DNA of 64,000 nt from JAITWN01 sp964437335 (lineage in GTDB: Bacteria > Pseudomonadota > Gammaproteobacteria > SZUA-140): assembly GCA_964437335.1 (NCBI GenBank), contig CAYTGL010000006.1, forward strand, positions 1-64,000. The letters are read 5' to 3'. The translations under genes were made by a program, and so were the position numbers. Under the pieces are notes generated by a model. It did not search any database. It was not told the origin of the DNA and worked only from the letters and a program-made list of their open reading frames with translations. Each line of letters begins with the position of its first letter. Position 1 is the stretch's first letter. Positions 1 to 9,165 of this stretch are shown here, one piece after another.

Positions 1-1751
1 TCGAACTGCTTGCCGACCTCCTCGAGCGTGTGGTCGGTGTTCATGTCGATGCCGAAACGCATGCGCAGCACCTTGGCCTCGCGCGCGGTCAGGCTCTCGA
101 GCACCGCGGTCGTCGCCTCGCGCAGGCCGAAGATCGTCGCTGCCTCCGGCGGCGACAGCACGTTTGCGTCCTCGATGAAGTCGCCTAGATGCGAGTCCTC
201 GTCGTCGCCGATCGGGGTCTCCATCGAGATCGGCTCTTTTGCGATCTTCAGCACCTTGCGGATCTTGTCCTCGGGCATCTCCATGCGCTTCGCCAGTTCC
301 TCCGGCGTCGCCTCGCGACCCATCTCCTGCAGCATCTGCCGGCTGATGCGGTTCAGCTTGTTGATGGTCTCGATCATGTGCACCGGGATGCGGATCGTGC
401 GCGCCTGGTCGGCGATCGAGCGCGTGATCGCCTGGCGGATCCACCACGTCGCGTAGGTCGAGAACTTGTAGCCGCGGCGGTACTCGAACTTGTCGACCGC
501 CTTCATCAGGCCGATGTTGCCTTCCTGGATCAGGTCGAGGAACTGGAGGCCGCGGTTCGTGTACTTCTTCGCGATCGAGATCACGAGGCGCAGGTTGGCC
601 TCGACCATCTCCTTCTTCGCGCGGCGCGCCTTGGCCTCGCCGATCGACATCTTGCGGTTGATGTCCTTGATCTCGTTGATCGTCATGCCGGACTCGACCT
701 GGATCGCGATCAGCCTGTTCTGCGCCCGCAGGATTTCGTCCTGATATTCCTCGAGGGCCTTTGAGTACTTCTTCCCGGCCTTGATCAGCTTCGGCAACCA
801 GTTGAGGTCGGTCTCGTTGTCCGGGAACGATGTGATGAATTCCTTGCGCGGCATATGCCCCTGGCTCACGCACAGCGACATGATGACCTTTTCCTGGGCA
901 CGAATGCGCTCGACGGTGTCGCGCAGGTTCTGGATCAGCTGATCGGTCAGACGCTGAGTCAGCTTGATGTTCATGAAACACTCGCCCAGGTCGATGCGCA
1001 GCTTTGCGGTCTTGTCATGCGTCATGCCGTGCTTGCCGGCGGCGTTCATCGTCTTCTTGTACAGCTTCTCGAGTTCGGCAAAGCGCACGCGCGCCTCTTC
1101 CGGATCCGGCCCGGTGTCGACGACCTCGCCGGCTTCATCGCCGTCCTCTTCTTCTTCGTCGCCTGCGATGACTTCGCGATCGGCCGAAAACAGCTCGTCA
1201 TTGACCGCGGGCTGGGCCTGGGCGGCTTCGGTCTCGCCCTCGTTCGGGTCGACATAGCCGGTGAGTACATCGCCGAGTCGGACTTCACCGGCGGTGACCT
1301 TTTCATAAGTGCGTAGAAGGTCGCCGATCGTGTCCGGGTAATCGGCCAGCGCGAGCAGCATTTGGCGCTGGCCGTTCTCGATGCGTTTCGCAATCTTGAT
1401 TTCGCCTTCGCGGGTCAGCAGTTCGACCGTACCCATCTCGCGCATGTACATGCGCACCGGGTCGGTCGTACGCCCGAACTCGCTGTCGACGCTGGCGAGC
1501 GCGGCCGCAGCCTCCTCGGTGACATCATCATCGCCGTCGACCGCGGCATCATTGATCAGCAGGGCGTCATCGGGCGCGAACTCATGGACGGCGATGCCCA
1601 TGTCGTTGATCATGCCGATGATGTCCTCGATCTGCTCCGGATCGACGATGTCGTTCGGCAGATGGTCATTGACCTCGCGGTAAGTCAGGTAGCCCTGTTC
1701 CTTGCCTTTCGCGATCAACGCCTTGAGTTGGGACTGTTGCTCATGCTTCAT
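1..1751 (-). CDS. rpoD: RNA polymerase sigma-70 factor RpoD (partial)
   Basis: Primary housekeeping sigma factor, directing RNA polymerase to -35/-10 promoters. The frame reads leftward from an ATG at 1751 (MKHEQQSQLKALIAKG) and is open for 583 codons to the window edge, so the last part of region 4 is missing. It shows region 1.1, an acidic non-conserved insert (near 1130-1260), region 1.2/2 with KFEYRRGYKFSTYATWWIRQ, region 3, and the start of region 4 (MRFGIDMNTDHTLEEVGKQF). AGAGGT lies about 14 nt upstream of the ATG. It follows dnaG on the same strand with a 128-nt gap, as in the classic rpsU-dnaG-rpoD operon. Identity is certain; the C-terminus is not visible. Confidence 0.97.
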   Translation of the reverse strand, partial: MKHEQQSQLKALIAKGKEQGYLTYREVNDHLPNDIVDPEQIEDIIGMINDMGIAVHEFAPDDALLINDAAVDGDDDVTEEAAAALASVDSEFGRTTDPVRMYMREMGTVELLTREGEIKIAKRIENGQRQMLLALADYPDTIGDLLRTYEKVTAGEVRLGDVLTGYVDPNEGETEAAQAQPAVNDELFSADREVIAGDEEEEDGDEAGEVVDTGPDPEEARVRFAELEKLYKKTMNAAGKHGMTHDKTAKLRIDLGECFMNIKLTQRLTDQLIQNLRDTVERIRAQEKVIMSLCVSQGHMPRKEFITSFPDNETDLNWLPKLIKAGKKYSKALEEYQDEILRAQNRLIAIQVESGMTINEIKDINRKMSIGEAKARRAKKEMVEANLRLVISIAKKYTNRGLQFLDLIQEGNIGLMKAVDKFEYRRGYKFSTYATWWIRQAITRSIADQARTIRIPVHMIETINKLNRISRQMLQEMGREATPEELAKRMEMPEDKIRKVLKIAKEPISMETPIGDDEDSHLGDFIEDANVLSPPEAATIFGLREATTAVLESLTAREAKVLRMRFGIDMNTDHTLEEVGKQF

Positions 1752-1879
1752 GATGATATCCGGACCTCTGATGGACTGGCCTGATGAACCCGGCGACTGG
1801 CGCGCAGGGCACAATAAACGGCCGATTCTACAATAGATGGATGCCGAATGAGAATATCCCGGTCACTGCGCTTCACCGC

Positions 1880-3646
1880 TCATCCAGCCGCCGACTTTTC
1901 CGCAAGCAACTGTATCAATTCGTCTTTATCCGCCTGACTCAAGGATTCCCAGGGCTTGCTCCTGAGCCGGGTGATTTGCAATTCGAGGTAGCGCTGATTC
2001 AGGCGGCGCATCGTGTCAGCGAATTCCCCGTCCAGATCCTCGGTCGGGATCAGCGCTTCCTCGCGGGCGAGCTTCGCCAGATATCGGCCGTAGTCGTGGT
2101 CTCGCCAGTGTTCCAGCACGCTACCCGTAGTGTAATTGGGGTTATTTCCCAGCAATTCAAGCATCTCAACGAGCAGGGCGATTCCCGGGATTTCCACGTC
2201 GCTGAGCCTATGGTAGTCCTTCTGCTGTTGCGCCAGCGCGGGCTTGCGCAACAGCAGCGCGATCGCCCTGCGCACCAGGGAACCGACGAGCCGCCCGCCC
2301 GACGACGTTGCCCGTGTCTTCGTCCGCGGGGCGGCGGCTTTCAGCGCCGGCTTGCCGCCCGCGAGCATCGTGCCGAGGGCCTCCGCATCGATCCTGGATA
2401 ACTTCGCGAGCTGTTCCACCATCATGTGCCTGAATACGCCCGGACTTATTTTTGACAGATAGGGCCGGGCAAGTTCCACCAATCGTGCACGGCCGTCGAT
2501 ACTTGACGTATCGGCACGCTGTATCAATGTGTCAAAGAAAAAGGCCGAAAGGGTGACTGCCTTCACAAGGCGTTCCTCGAAGCGTTCGCGTTGCTCCTTG
2601 CGGACCAGTGAGTCGGGATCCTCTCCCTCGGGCAGGAACATGAAGTGAGCCTGCCGGCCCTCGCGTATCGCCGGTAATGCATTTTCCAGCGCACGCCAGG
2701 CCGCCTGCCGGCCGGCATGGTCACCGTCGAAACAGAACACGACCTCCGGCGTCACGCGGAACATCCGCTCGAGGTGTTGCGGAGTCGTCGCGGTGCCGAG
2801 CGTCGCAACCGCGTAACGAATGCCATGTCGCGCGAGCATGACGACATCCATATAGCCCTCGACGACCAGCAGCCGGTCGAGGGTGCGCATCGTGCTGCGG
2901 GCTTCATGTAAACCATACAGTTCATGGCCCTTGTGGAAGACATCGGTCTCCGGGGAGTTCAGGTATTTCGGCGTATCGCCGCCGAGTACACGCCCGCCAA
3001 AGGCGATGACCCGGCCACGCGCGTCGCGGATCGGGAACATGATCCGGTCACGAAAACGGTCGTAATACCCGCCCTGATCCTTTTTGATGACCAGTCCCGC
3101 GGCGGTGAGACGGTCTTCACCGAAGCGTCCGGCGAGCGCCTTGAGCAGGTTGTCCCAGCCGGGCGGCGCGTAACCGAGACCAAACTCGGCTGCAGTATCA
3201 CCGTCGAGGCCGCGACCCTTGAAGTAGTCGATCGCGTCCGCGCCGCGGGGATGATCGCGTAACTGGCGCCGGAACCATACCGCGGCTTCCTTGAGAACTT
3301 CATAGAGATCCGGACCTGCTGCCTTCCGCGCCGGACCGTCATCATCACCGCGCGGCACCTGGAGACCGGCGCGTCCTGCCAGCTCATGAATCGCCTCGAC
3401 GAAGTCGAGGTGGTTGTATTCCATCATGAAACCAATCACGGTGCCGTGGGCGCCGCAACCGAAACAATGATAGAACTGCTTATCGGGACTGACGGTGAAG
3501 GATGGCGTCTTCTCGTCGTGGAAGGGACAGCGGGCAACGTATTCGCGTCCGGCCTTGCGCAATGCGACATGACTGTCGATGACCTCGACAATATCGAGGC
3601 GTGCAGTCAGATCGTCGATGAACTCCTGGGGGATGCGCCCGGCCAT
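1880..3646 (-). CDS. dnaG: DNA primase DnaG
   Basis: Synthesises RNA primers on the lagging strand together with the DnaB helicase. The 588-residue protein has the usual length. The N-terminal zinc-binding domain is clear: C40, H43, C61 and C64 in CPFHDEKTPSF and FYHCFGCG. A TOPRIM core follows, with VVEGYMDVV supplying the catalytic Glu and FDGDHAGRQAA the metal-binding acidic residues. The C-terminal helicase-interaction domain is less conserved. It ends 128 nt before rpoD and starts 11 nt after the yqeY stop, so all four genes of this block are probably co-transcribed. Confidence 0.97.
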   Translation of the reverse strand: MAGRIPQEFIDDLTARLDIVEVIDSHVALRKAGREYVARCPFHDEKTPSFTVSPDKQFYHCFGCGAHGTVIGFMMEYNHLDFVEAIHELAGRAGLQVPRGDDDGPARKAAGPDLYEVLKEAAVWFRRQLRDHPRGADAIDYFKGRGLDGDTAAEFGLGYAPPGWDNLLKALAGRFGEDRLTAAGLVIKKDQGGYYDRFRDRIMFPIRDARGRVIAFGGRVLGGDTPKYLNSPETDVFHKGHELYGLHEARSTMRTLDRLLVVEGYMDVVMLARHGIRYAVATLGTATTPQHLERMFRVTPEVVFCFDGDHAGRQAAWRALENALPAIREGRQAHFMFLPEGEDPDSLVRKEQRERFEERLVKAVTLSAFFFDTLIQRADTSSIDGRARLVELARPYLSKISPGVFRHMMVEQLAKLSRIDAEALGTMLAGGKPALKAAAPRTKTRATSSGGRLVGSLVRRAIALLLRKPALAQQQKDYHRLSDVEIPGIALLVEMLELLGNNPNYTTGSVLEHWRDHDYGRYLAKLAREEALIPTEDLDGEFADTMRRLNQRYLELQITRLRSKPWESLSQADKDELIQLLAEKSAAG

Positions 3647-3657
3647 CGAACGGGATT

Positions 3658-4110
3658 TCAGCCGGAGAGCCTGTCCTTGATCCTCGCGCTGACCTCGCCC
3701 ATGTCGGCTCGCCCCTGAACCCGGGGCCTCAGGATGCCCATGACCTTGCCCATATCCTTCATCGTTTGGGCGCCGGCGTCGGCGATCGCCTGCTCGATCA
3801 GCGTGGAAAGTTCACCGGCATCGAGCTGCGGAGGGAGGTAATCATTGATGACACCGAGTTCGAATTCTTCCTGATCGACGAGATCCTGGCGTCCGGCCCT
3901 CGCGAACTGATCGATCGAATCCCGCCGCTGTTTGATCATTTTGTCGAACACGGCGAGTATCTGGGCATCGTCGAGTTCAATGCGCTCATCAACTTCGCGC
4001 TGCTTGATTGCGGCAAGAATGAGGCGAATGATGCCGAGACGCGCGCTGTCCTTCGCGCGCATCGCGGTCTTCATGTCTTCCTGGATACGGCTTTTCAGTG
4101 ATGGCTGCAC
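3658..4110 (-). CDS. yqeY: GatB/YqeY domain protein
   Basis: Small helical protein with the tRNA-binding tail fold seen at the C-terminus of GatB; its cellular role is not firmly known. I chose the GTG at 4110 (VQPSLKSRIQEDMKTAMRAKD) over the longer ATG frame at 4197, because the family starts with this LK-x-RI-x-DMK-x-AM motif and an AGGG sits about 10 nt upstream. The protein is then about 150 residues, the family norm. The C-terminal MGKVMGILRPRVQGRADM motif is typical. It lies between rpsU and dnaG, a common place for it in proteobacteria. Confidence 0.92.
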   Translation of the reverse strand: MQPSLKSRIQEDMKTAMRAKDSARLGIIRLILAAIKQREVDERIELDDAQILAVFDKMIKQRRDSIDQFARAGRQDLVDQEEFELGVINDYLPPQLDAGELSTLIEQAIADAGAQTMKDMGKVMGILRPRVQGRADMGEVSARIKDRLSG

Positions 4111-4246
4111 GTAACAGAACCCTGTTATCAGACCCGCGAACCGTGAGCACTGACCGGGCAGAGCCGCGCCGGGCGCCCTCCGGCCTGTGCCACACACTGT
4201 ACCCGCAGCGGGCTACGCAGCGAAAGATTCGGTGAAGAAAAACCCG

Positions 4247-4465
4247 TCAACTATGGGTCCGCAGATGGCGCGATCGCTCAATCGAGGTGCGTTTCTGCTG
4301 CCGTTTCACTGCCGCCGCCGCCTTGCGCTTGCGGACCGAGGTAGGCTTTTCGTAAAACTCGCGGCGGCGGATCTCGGACAGAACCCCGCTCTTCTCACAA
4401 ATCCGCTTGAAGCGGCGCAGCGCCACCTCGAACGGCTCGTTATCTCTTACCCGTACATTCGGCAT
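4247..4465 (-). CDS. rpsU: 30S ribosomal protein S21
   Basis: Small-subunit ribosomal protein involved in translation initiation. The 72-residue protein begins MPNVRVRDNEPFEVALRRF, contains FKRICEKSGVLSEIRRREFYEKP split across conserved blocks, and ends in a basic tail. The ATG at 4465 is preceded by AGAGGAACTG; an upstream in-frame ATG at 4501 would add 12 unrelated residues. It is the first gene of the rpsU-yqeY-dnaG-rpoD block, 136 nt before yqeY. That spacer contains a short CCCG/CGGG hairpin just after the stop, which might set relative expression, though it is too weak to call a terminator. Confidence 0.97.
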   Translation of the reverse strand: MPNVRVRDNEPFEVALRRFKRICEKSGVLSEIRRREFYEKPTSVRKRKAAAAVKRQQKRTSIERSRHLRTHS

Positions 4466-4518
4466 CCAGCAGTTCCTCTGACTAAAACCGTGACGATTCA
4501 ACTACCAAAAGGCCGGTA

Positions 4519-4547
4519 ATCTTAACGCCTGGCCACAGAAAATGCAA
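4519..4547 (-). promoter_or_regulatory. Predicted sigma-70 promoter of the rpsU operon
   Basis: Read on the minus strand, TTGCAT (4547-4542), a 17-nt spacer and TAAGAT (4524-4519) form a good promoter. The predicted start lies about 45 nt before the rpsU ATG. This is pattern matching only. Confidence 0.55.
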
Positions 4548-4880
4548 AAACCTGCCATACGCGGGCCGGATGGCAAACAATTGCCTGACATTTCATGGGC
4601 TTGGCGCCGGCATCGCCGCTCCGCCGGTGCGCCGTCGAGAAGTGGTGGTAACGCGTCCTGCTAGACATTCCACAAACCCCCTCTATATGATGCAGGTGGC
4701 GCCTGGAAACAGGGATGAGGCTTCGGCGATATCGAAACACCGCCTGTGGAGAGGCCCGCAGGCAGCGGTAGTTGCCAGCCCGGGCGCGCCTGCCCGACAA
4801 CCCCATTCACGCCATTCATGCATCGCAATCACGATCAGGCCGTGCAGTGACTTTATTGTTCATTATCTGGAAGACATCGC
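4548..4880. other. Intergenic region between rpsU and the ECF sigma gene
   Basis: Divergent upstream region of about 330 nt. Frames open on either strand here (for example 4522-4806 minus) have no family resemblance and no ribosome binding site. It must hold the promoter of the sigma-factor gene, but I cannot identify it. The segment near 4720-4760 is rich in short GC hairpins; no known RNA element was recognised. Confidence 0.4.
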
Positions 4881-5432
4881 TTGCAGTCCAAGAACGCCCC
4901 TGACTTCGAAGCCCTGGTAAGACCGCATCTGAAACCGCTCTACCGCATCGCCTATCGCATGACCGGCAGGCATGAGGATGCCGAAGACCTGATCCAGGAG
5001 CTGCTGACCAAGCTGTACCCCCGTCGCCACGAGCTGATCGAGGTCGAGCGCCTGCGCCCGTGGATGGTCCGGGTCATGTACCGCCTCTTCATTGACAATC
5101 GCCGGCGCCAATCGCGTTCCCCGGTCCATCTGTCGATCGACAACAACCCTGCCGTGATCGATTCGATTGACAACCTTCCGGCCGAACATGGCGACCCTGA
5201 AACGAATATCGAGGAGGCGACAAGGATTCGACAACTCTTGCTCGCGGTAGAACAGTTGAGCGAAGACCACCGCAGCGTGCTCAGCCTGCACGACATTGAA
5301 GGCTATACCCTCGAAGAGATGCAGATCATCCTCGATTGTCCGATCGGCACCCTGAAATCCCGCCTCCACCGGGCTCGGGCCCGGCTGCGCGCCCTGCTCG
5401 ACGAAAAACCGGTTGTACAAAAAGACAGGTAA
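4881..5432 (+). CDS. ECF-type RNA polymerase sigma factor
   Basis: Extracytoplasmic-function sigma-70 family protein of 183 residues. Region 2 is near residues 10-75 (YRIAYRMTGRHEDAEDLIQE, with the DAEDL core-binding signature). Region 4 is near 115-175, with YTLEEMQIILDCPIGTLKSR as the helix-turn-helix that reads the -35 box. Region 3 is absent, as expected for the class. The start is a TTG at 4881 with GGAAGA about 10 nt upstream; no ATG lies close by in frame. The next gene encodes a membrane anti-sigma factor, so the pair is probably a signal-responsive switch. Target genes are unknown. Confidence 0.9.
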   Translation: MQSKNAPDFEALVRPHLKPLYRIAYRMTGRHEDAEDLIQELLTKLYPRRHELIEVERLRPWMVRVMYRLFIDNRRRQSRSPVHLSIDNNPAVIDSIDNLPAEHGDPETNIEEATRIRQLLLAVEQLSEDHRSVLSLHDIEGYTLEEMQIILDCPIGTLKSRLHRARARLRALLDEKPVVQKDR

Positions 5433-5534
5433 AACATATGATTGATATTTCGGTAAAAAGGATGTCCATAAAAACAGACACTCGAAGGAACCCTTTGGCC
5501 TTGGCGGACGTGTTAGAGGGAAATCGGGGAACGC

Positions 5535-6212
5535 ATGAACTGCACCGACATCACGAACTCGCTGGACGACTGGCTCGACGGAGACCTACCTGCCGGGCAG
5601 GTCTCGGATATTGAGAGCCACGCTGCCGCCTGCCCGTCCTGCCGGGAACGGCTGAATCGAGAGCGGGCGCTGCTCGAGCGATTGCGGCGCCTGCCGGCGC
5701 CCGAGCCGGACGACATGCTGTTCGACCGTGCACTCGCAACCGCGATCAAACAGGACCACCGGCACCGCCTCCGTCGCTGGTTCGGCGTGGGTGGCGCCCT
5801 TGCCGCCAGCCTGATCCTCGTAATCGGCCTCACCATACAGCTGCAGCCCGAATTCCATCCGGGCATTTCGGATCTCAGTGTCTCGCTCCTTAATGAGCAC
5901 GAGATCAGCCTGGTCGTGGAATCACCGCTCGGACTCGATAACGCAACCTTTAACGTCGTCCTGCCCCCGGGGATTGAACTCACCGGCTTTCCCGAACAGC
6001 GTGAAATCACCTGGGTGGGACGGCTCGAGCCCGGCAAGAACCTGCTGGCGCTCCCGGTCAGGATACAGGCGGGTTACAGCGGCAACATCGTTACTCAAAT
6101 CCGCCATGCCGGGAAACAGAAGACCTTCACGATCAGCATGGACGCCCCCGCGGCCCCTGCGGAACTGAGCGCCGTGCTCCCGCCGGCGGCGCCTGCCCTC
6201 CCTCGGCCCTGA
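5535..6212 (+). CDS. Membrane anti-sigma factor with zinc-finger domain
   Basis: Predicted to sequester the ECF sigma factor encoded 102 nt upstream. The cytoplasmic N-terminus carries an H-x3-C-x2-C zinc anti-sigma motif (H29, C33, C36 in SHAAACPSC). One transmembrane helix lies at about residues 84-103, followed by a roughly 120-residue periplasmic domain resembling a beta-sandwich, with a Pro/Ala-rich end. Being a membrane protein, it could sense an envelope signal, unlike soluble redox ZAS proteins. The 5432-5535 spacer holds no gene. It is convergent with ptsP, leaving only 9 nt between stops. Confidence 0.85.
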   Translation: MNCTDITNSLDDWLDGDLPAGQVSDIESHAAACPSCRERLNRERALLERLRRLPAPEPDDMLFDRALATAIKQDHRHRLRRWFGVGGALAASLILVIGLTIQLQPEFHPGISDLSVSLLNEHEISLVVESPLGLDNATFNVVLPPGIELTGFPEQREITWVGRLEPGKNLLALPVRIQAGYSGNIVTQIRHAGKQKTFTISMDAPAAPAELSAVLPPAAPALPRP

Positions 6213-6221
6213 TGTTCCCCA

Positions 6222-8489
6222 CTAGCGACCCGCGCGCAGCAGGCCACCGAGGCCAGCCTGCTCGAGGGCATTATCGACCAGGGCGCGGATCGACGCGACA
6301 TCTTCCATCAGCAAGGCTTCGTCGAGCAGATTCCTGGCCTCGGCGATACTGAAATTGCGTATCACGAGCTTGATCCTTGGCAGGCTCGCAACGCTCGCAC
6401 TGAGATTCGATACCCCCATCCCGAGCAGCAGAATGACTGCCTCGGGATCACCGGCCATCTCACCACAGACTCCGATGGGCTTGCCGGCACGCTGCGCCCC
6501 CATCACGGCATGAACCAGCGCACGCAGCACCGCCGGATGCAGGGAATCGTAGAGCGCCGCAACCCGGGCATTGTTGCGGTCCACGGCCAGCATGTACTGG
6601 GTCAGGTCATTGCTGCCGATCGACAGGAAATCGACTCGCCGCGCGAGATCCTCGACCTGGAAGATCACTGACGGAACCTCGATCATTATGCCGACTTCAG
6701 GCATCACGATCTCCTCGCCCTGCGTCCGCAGCTCCTTGTAGACCCGTTGAATCAGCCTCAGCGACTCGTCGACCTCGCCGACACTGCTGATCATCGGCAA
6801 CAGCAGGCGTGCATTATTGAGTCCGGCGCTCGCACGCAGGATCGCACGTAACTGAATCAGGAAGATCTCGGGATGATCAAGCGTGATCCGGATGCCGCGC
6901 CAGCCGAGGAACGGGTTTTCTTCCTGGATTGGAAAGTAAGGCAGCATCTTGTCACCGCCGACATCGAGCGTGCGTATCGTCACCGGCCGCGGCGCAAAGG
7001 CCTCGAGCACCTGTCGATAGATAGCGCGCTGCTCCTCCTCGCCGGGGAAACGGCTGCGAATCATGAATGGAAATTCGGTTCGATAAAGTCCGATACCCTC
7101 GGCGCCGCGGCGCAGTGACGGCGTAACGTCCGACAGCAGGCCAGCATTCGCATACAGGGGTACATGGATCCCGTCTTTGGTTACTGCAGGCAGGTCAAGC
7201 AGCTCCTCGAGGCCGGCCGTCAGCTCCTTCTCTTCGCCGATCAGGCGCAGGTATTCTTCCCTGACCGTTGCGGACGGACTGACATAGATCACTCCCCGGT
7301 ATCCGTCGACGATGAGTTCGCTGCCGTCGACGCGTACGACCGGTAAGTCACTGATGCCGACCACAGCCGGCAGCCCCAGAGAACGGGCAAGGATCGCCAC
7401 ATGTGACGAGCGCGACCCCCGCACCGATACGATGCCGGCAACTCGTTCCAGCGGCGCCTCCGCCAGCATTGACACGCTGATCTCTTCACCGACCAGGATC
7501 GCGCGCTCGGGATAAAACGGTTTCAGATTGGAAGCGTTCTGCAGTCGGGCCAACACCCGGCGACCCACGTCACGGACATCGGCTGCGCGTTCGCGCAGGT
7601 AGGGATCGTCCATCTGGTCGAAGATCAGCGCATGCTCCCTGATCGTGTCGCGCAGCGCAGCCGGTGCCCAGTTGCCGTCCCGGATGCGCTCGATGGTCTG
7701 TTCCACGAGGCCAGGGCTCGACAGCATCAGGGAATAGGCATGAAACAGCGCCCTGTCCTCGGCCGCAAGCGATGACGCCATGCGCTGCTCCAGCCCGGCA
7801 ATATCCTCACGAGCCTGCTGTAACGCCGCGCAAAATGCCGCGATCTCGCCTTCGATATCGGTTGTATGCCGATCGGGTACCGCGTCGAGATCCGCCGGAG
7901 AATAGACGACGACCGCAGTGCCAATGCTGACGCCGGCAGCGCCGGGCAGGCCCTGGATCGGGTGGGAGTTGCTGACGCCGCCGTTGCCGGTCAGGCCCAG
8001 GATGCCGCCGCTCGCGGCCGCGAGCGCGATCGCGCCGGAGAGCTGTGACGCGACGGTCAGCAGGAAAGCGACTTCGTCCTCATCGAAGCGGCGGGTGTAA
8101 TGCTGACGCACGACGAGTACGCCCATGATGCGGCGATGGTGGATGATCGGTACCCCGAGAAAGCCGTGATACTGCACCTCGCCGGTCTCGGCTATGAAGC
8201 GGTAACGAGGATGGGCGGGGGCATCGTCAAGATTGAGCGGTTCCTCGGATTCGCCGACGACGCTGATAAGGCCTTCGCCTCGCGCGAGACGCACGACGCC
8301 GACGGCTGCCTGATTCAGTCCATCGGTTGCCCTCAGCACATAGGCATCGCTTATGGCATCGAGCAGATAGACCGAGCAGACGTCGACCCGCATGGCCTGC
8401 TTGACCCGGGACACGATGATCGACAGGGTCTGTTCCAGGTCACCGGCCGCATTGACCTCCTGTACGATGCGCCTGAGAGTGATGAGCAT
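6222..8489 (-). CDS. ptsP: PEP-protein phosphotransferase PtsP (enzyme I-Ntr)
   Basis: First enzyme of the nitrogen-related phosphotransferase chain; it takes phosphate from PEP and passes it to NPr/HPr. Of its 755 residues, about 1-150 form a GAF sensor domain (QAMRVDVCSVYLLDAI), which binds glutamine in studied homologues. The enzyme I body follows: an HPr-binding N-terminal domain, the phosphohistidine loop GSRSSHVAILARSLGLPA, and a PEP-utiliser TIM barrel ending with the GVCGEMAGDP motif. It lies 15 nt after rppH, the usual gammaproteobacterial arrangement. A second, GAF-less enzyme I is encoded at 48625-50367. Confidence 0.96.
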   Translation of the reverse strand: MLITLRRIVQEVNAAGDLEQTLSIIVSRVKQAMRVDVCSVYLLDAISDAYVLRATDGLNQAAVGVVRLARGEGLISVVGESEEPLNLDDAPAHPRYRFIAETGEVQYHGFLGVPIIHHRRIMGVLVVRQHYTRRFDEDEVAFLLTVASQLSGAIALAAASGGILGLTGNGGVSNSHPIQGLPGAAGVSIGTAVVVYSPADLDAVPDRHTTDIEGEIAAFCAALQQAREDIAGLEQRMASSLAAEDRALFHAYSLMLSSPGLVEQTIERIRDGNWAPAALRDTIREHALIFDQMDDPYLRERAADVRDVGRRVLARLQNASNLKPFYPERAILVGEEISVSMLAEAPLERVAGIVSVRGSRSSHVAILARSLGLPAVVGISDLPVVRVDGSELIVDGYRGVIYVSPSATVREEYLRLIGEEKELTAGLEELLDLPAVTKDGIHVPLYANAGLLSDVTPSLRRGAEGIGLYRTEFPFMIRSRFPGEEEQRAIYRQVLEAFAPRPVTIRTLDVGGDKMLPYFPIQEENPFLGWRGIRITLDHPEIFLIQLRAILRASAGLNNARLLLPMISSVGEVDESLRLIQRVYKELRTQGEEIVMPEVGIMIEVPSVIFQVEDLARRVDFLSIGSNDLTQYMLAVDRNNARVAALYDSLHPAVLRALVHAVMGAQRAGKPIGVCGEMAGDPEAVILLLGMGVSNLSASVASLPRIKLVIRNFSIAEARNLLDEALLMEDVASIRALVDNALEQAGLGGLLRAGR

Positions 8490-8504
8490 CTACAAACGGC
8501 GCCC

Positions 8505-9038
8505 TTATGCGCCGCGGCCCAGATTGACAGCAGAATCCGCGGCGGGGAGCGGGGTGAACTTTCCGTCGATGAAGACCAGCTCGGCGAACTCCTTCAGCGC
8601 ACGCCGGTAGACATTGCGCTTGAACGAAACCACTTCGTCAACCGGATTCCAGTAATCGACCCAGCGCCAGTTGTCGAACTCCGGCTGGTCGGTCATGTCG
8701 AGGCGCACCCGTTCCTCTTCGCCGATCAGATAGAGCATGTACCAGACCTGTTTCTGGCCGATGCACACCGGTTGGCTGCGGCGGCGGATCAGGTGCTTGG
8801 GCAACTGGTAGCGCAGCCAGTCCCGGGTACGCGCGATGACAACGACATCGTCACTGACGAGCCCGATCTCCTCGCGCAGTTCGCGGTACATCGCCTGCTC
8901 CGGGGTTTCGTCCTCACGGATACCACCCTGGGGAAACTGCCAGGCGTCCTGACCGATCCGGCGGGCCCACAACACCCTACCCTCCCGGTTGCACAGGATA
9001 ATCCCGACATTCGGTCTGTATCCATCCAAATCAATCAC
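8505..9038 (-). CDS. rppH: RNA pyrophosphohydrolase RppH
   Basis: Removes pyrophosphate from the 5' end of mRNAs, starting RNase E-dependent decay. The Nudix box is perfect: GGIREDETPEQAMYRELREE followed by IGL. I chose the GTG at 9038, giving (M)IDLDGYRPNVGIIL, the standard RppH N-terminus; the open frame continues upstream to 9128 without homology. The visible ribosome binding site is weak. The protein has 177 residues and keeps the family's WRWVDYWNP segment. It precedes ptsP by 15 nt and diverges from the HAD phosphatase gene. Confidence 0.95.
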   Translation of the reverse strand: MIDLDGYRPNVGIILCNREGRVLWARRIGQDAWQFPQGGIREDETPEQAMYRELREEIGLVSDDVVVIARTRDWLRYQLPKHLIRRRSQPVCIGQKQVWYMLYLIGEEERVRLDMTDQPEFDNWRWVDYWNPVDEVVSFKRNVYRRALKEFAELVFIDGKFTPLPAADSAVNLGRGA

Positions 9039-9165
9039 TTGCAAAACCCGTCGCCGAGGGAAGCCGGTTTTGATTCTCCCATAAACCCCGGCGCTACCGC
9101 AATCGATCTTCCCTTGCGCCGGGCGCATTGATCCTCTACTTTATGCCATTTTCCGGGGGTTGACC

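Noticed and set aside
189..764. 191-codon plus-strand frame opposite rpoD
   Set aside because: Antisense shadow of the conserved sigma factor, without a ribosome binding site or family pattern.
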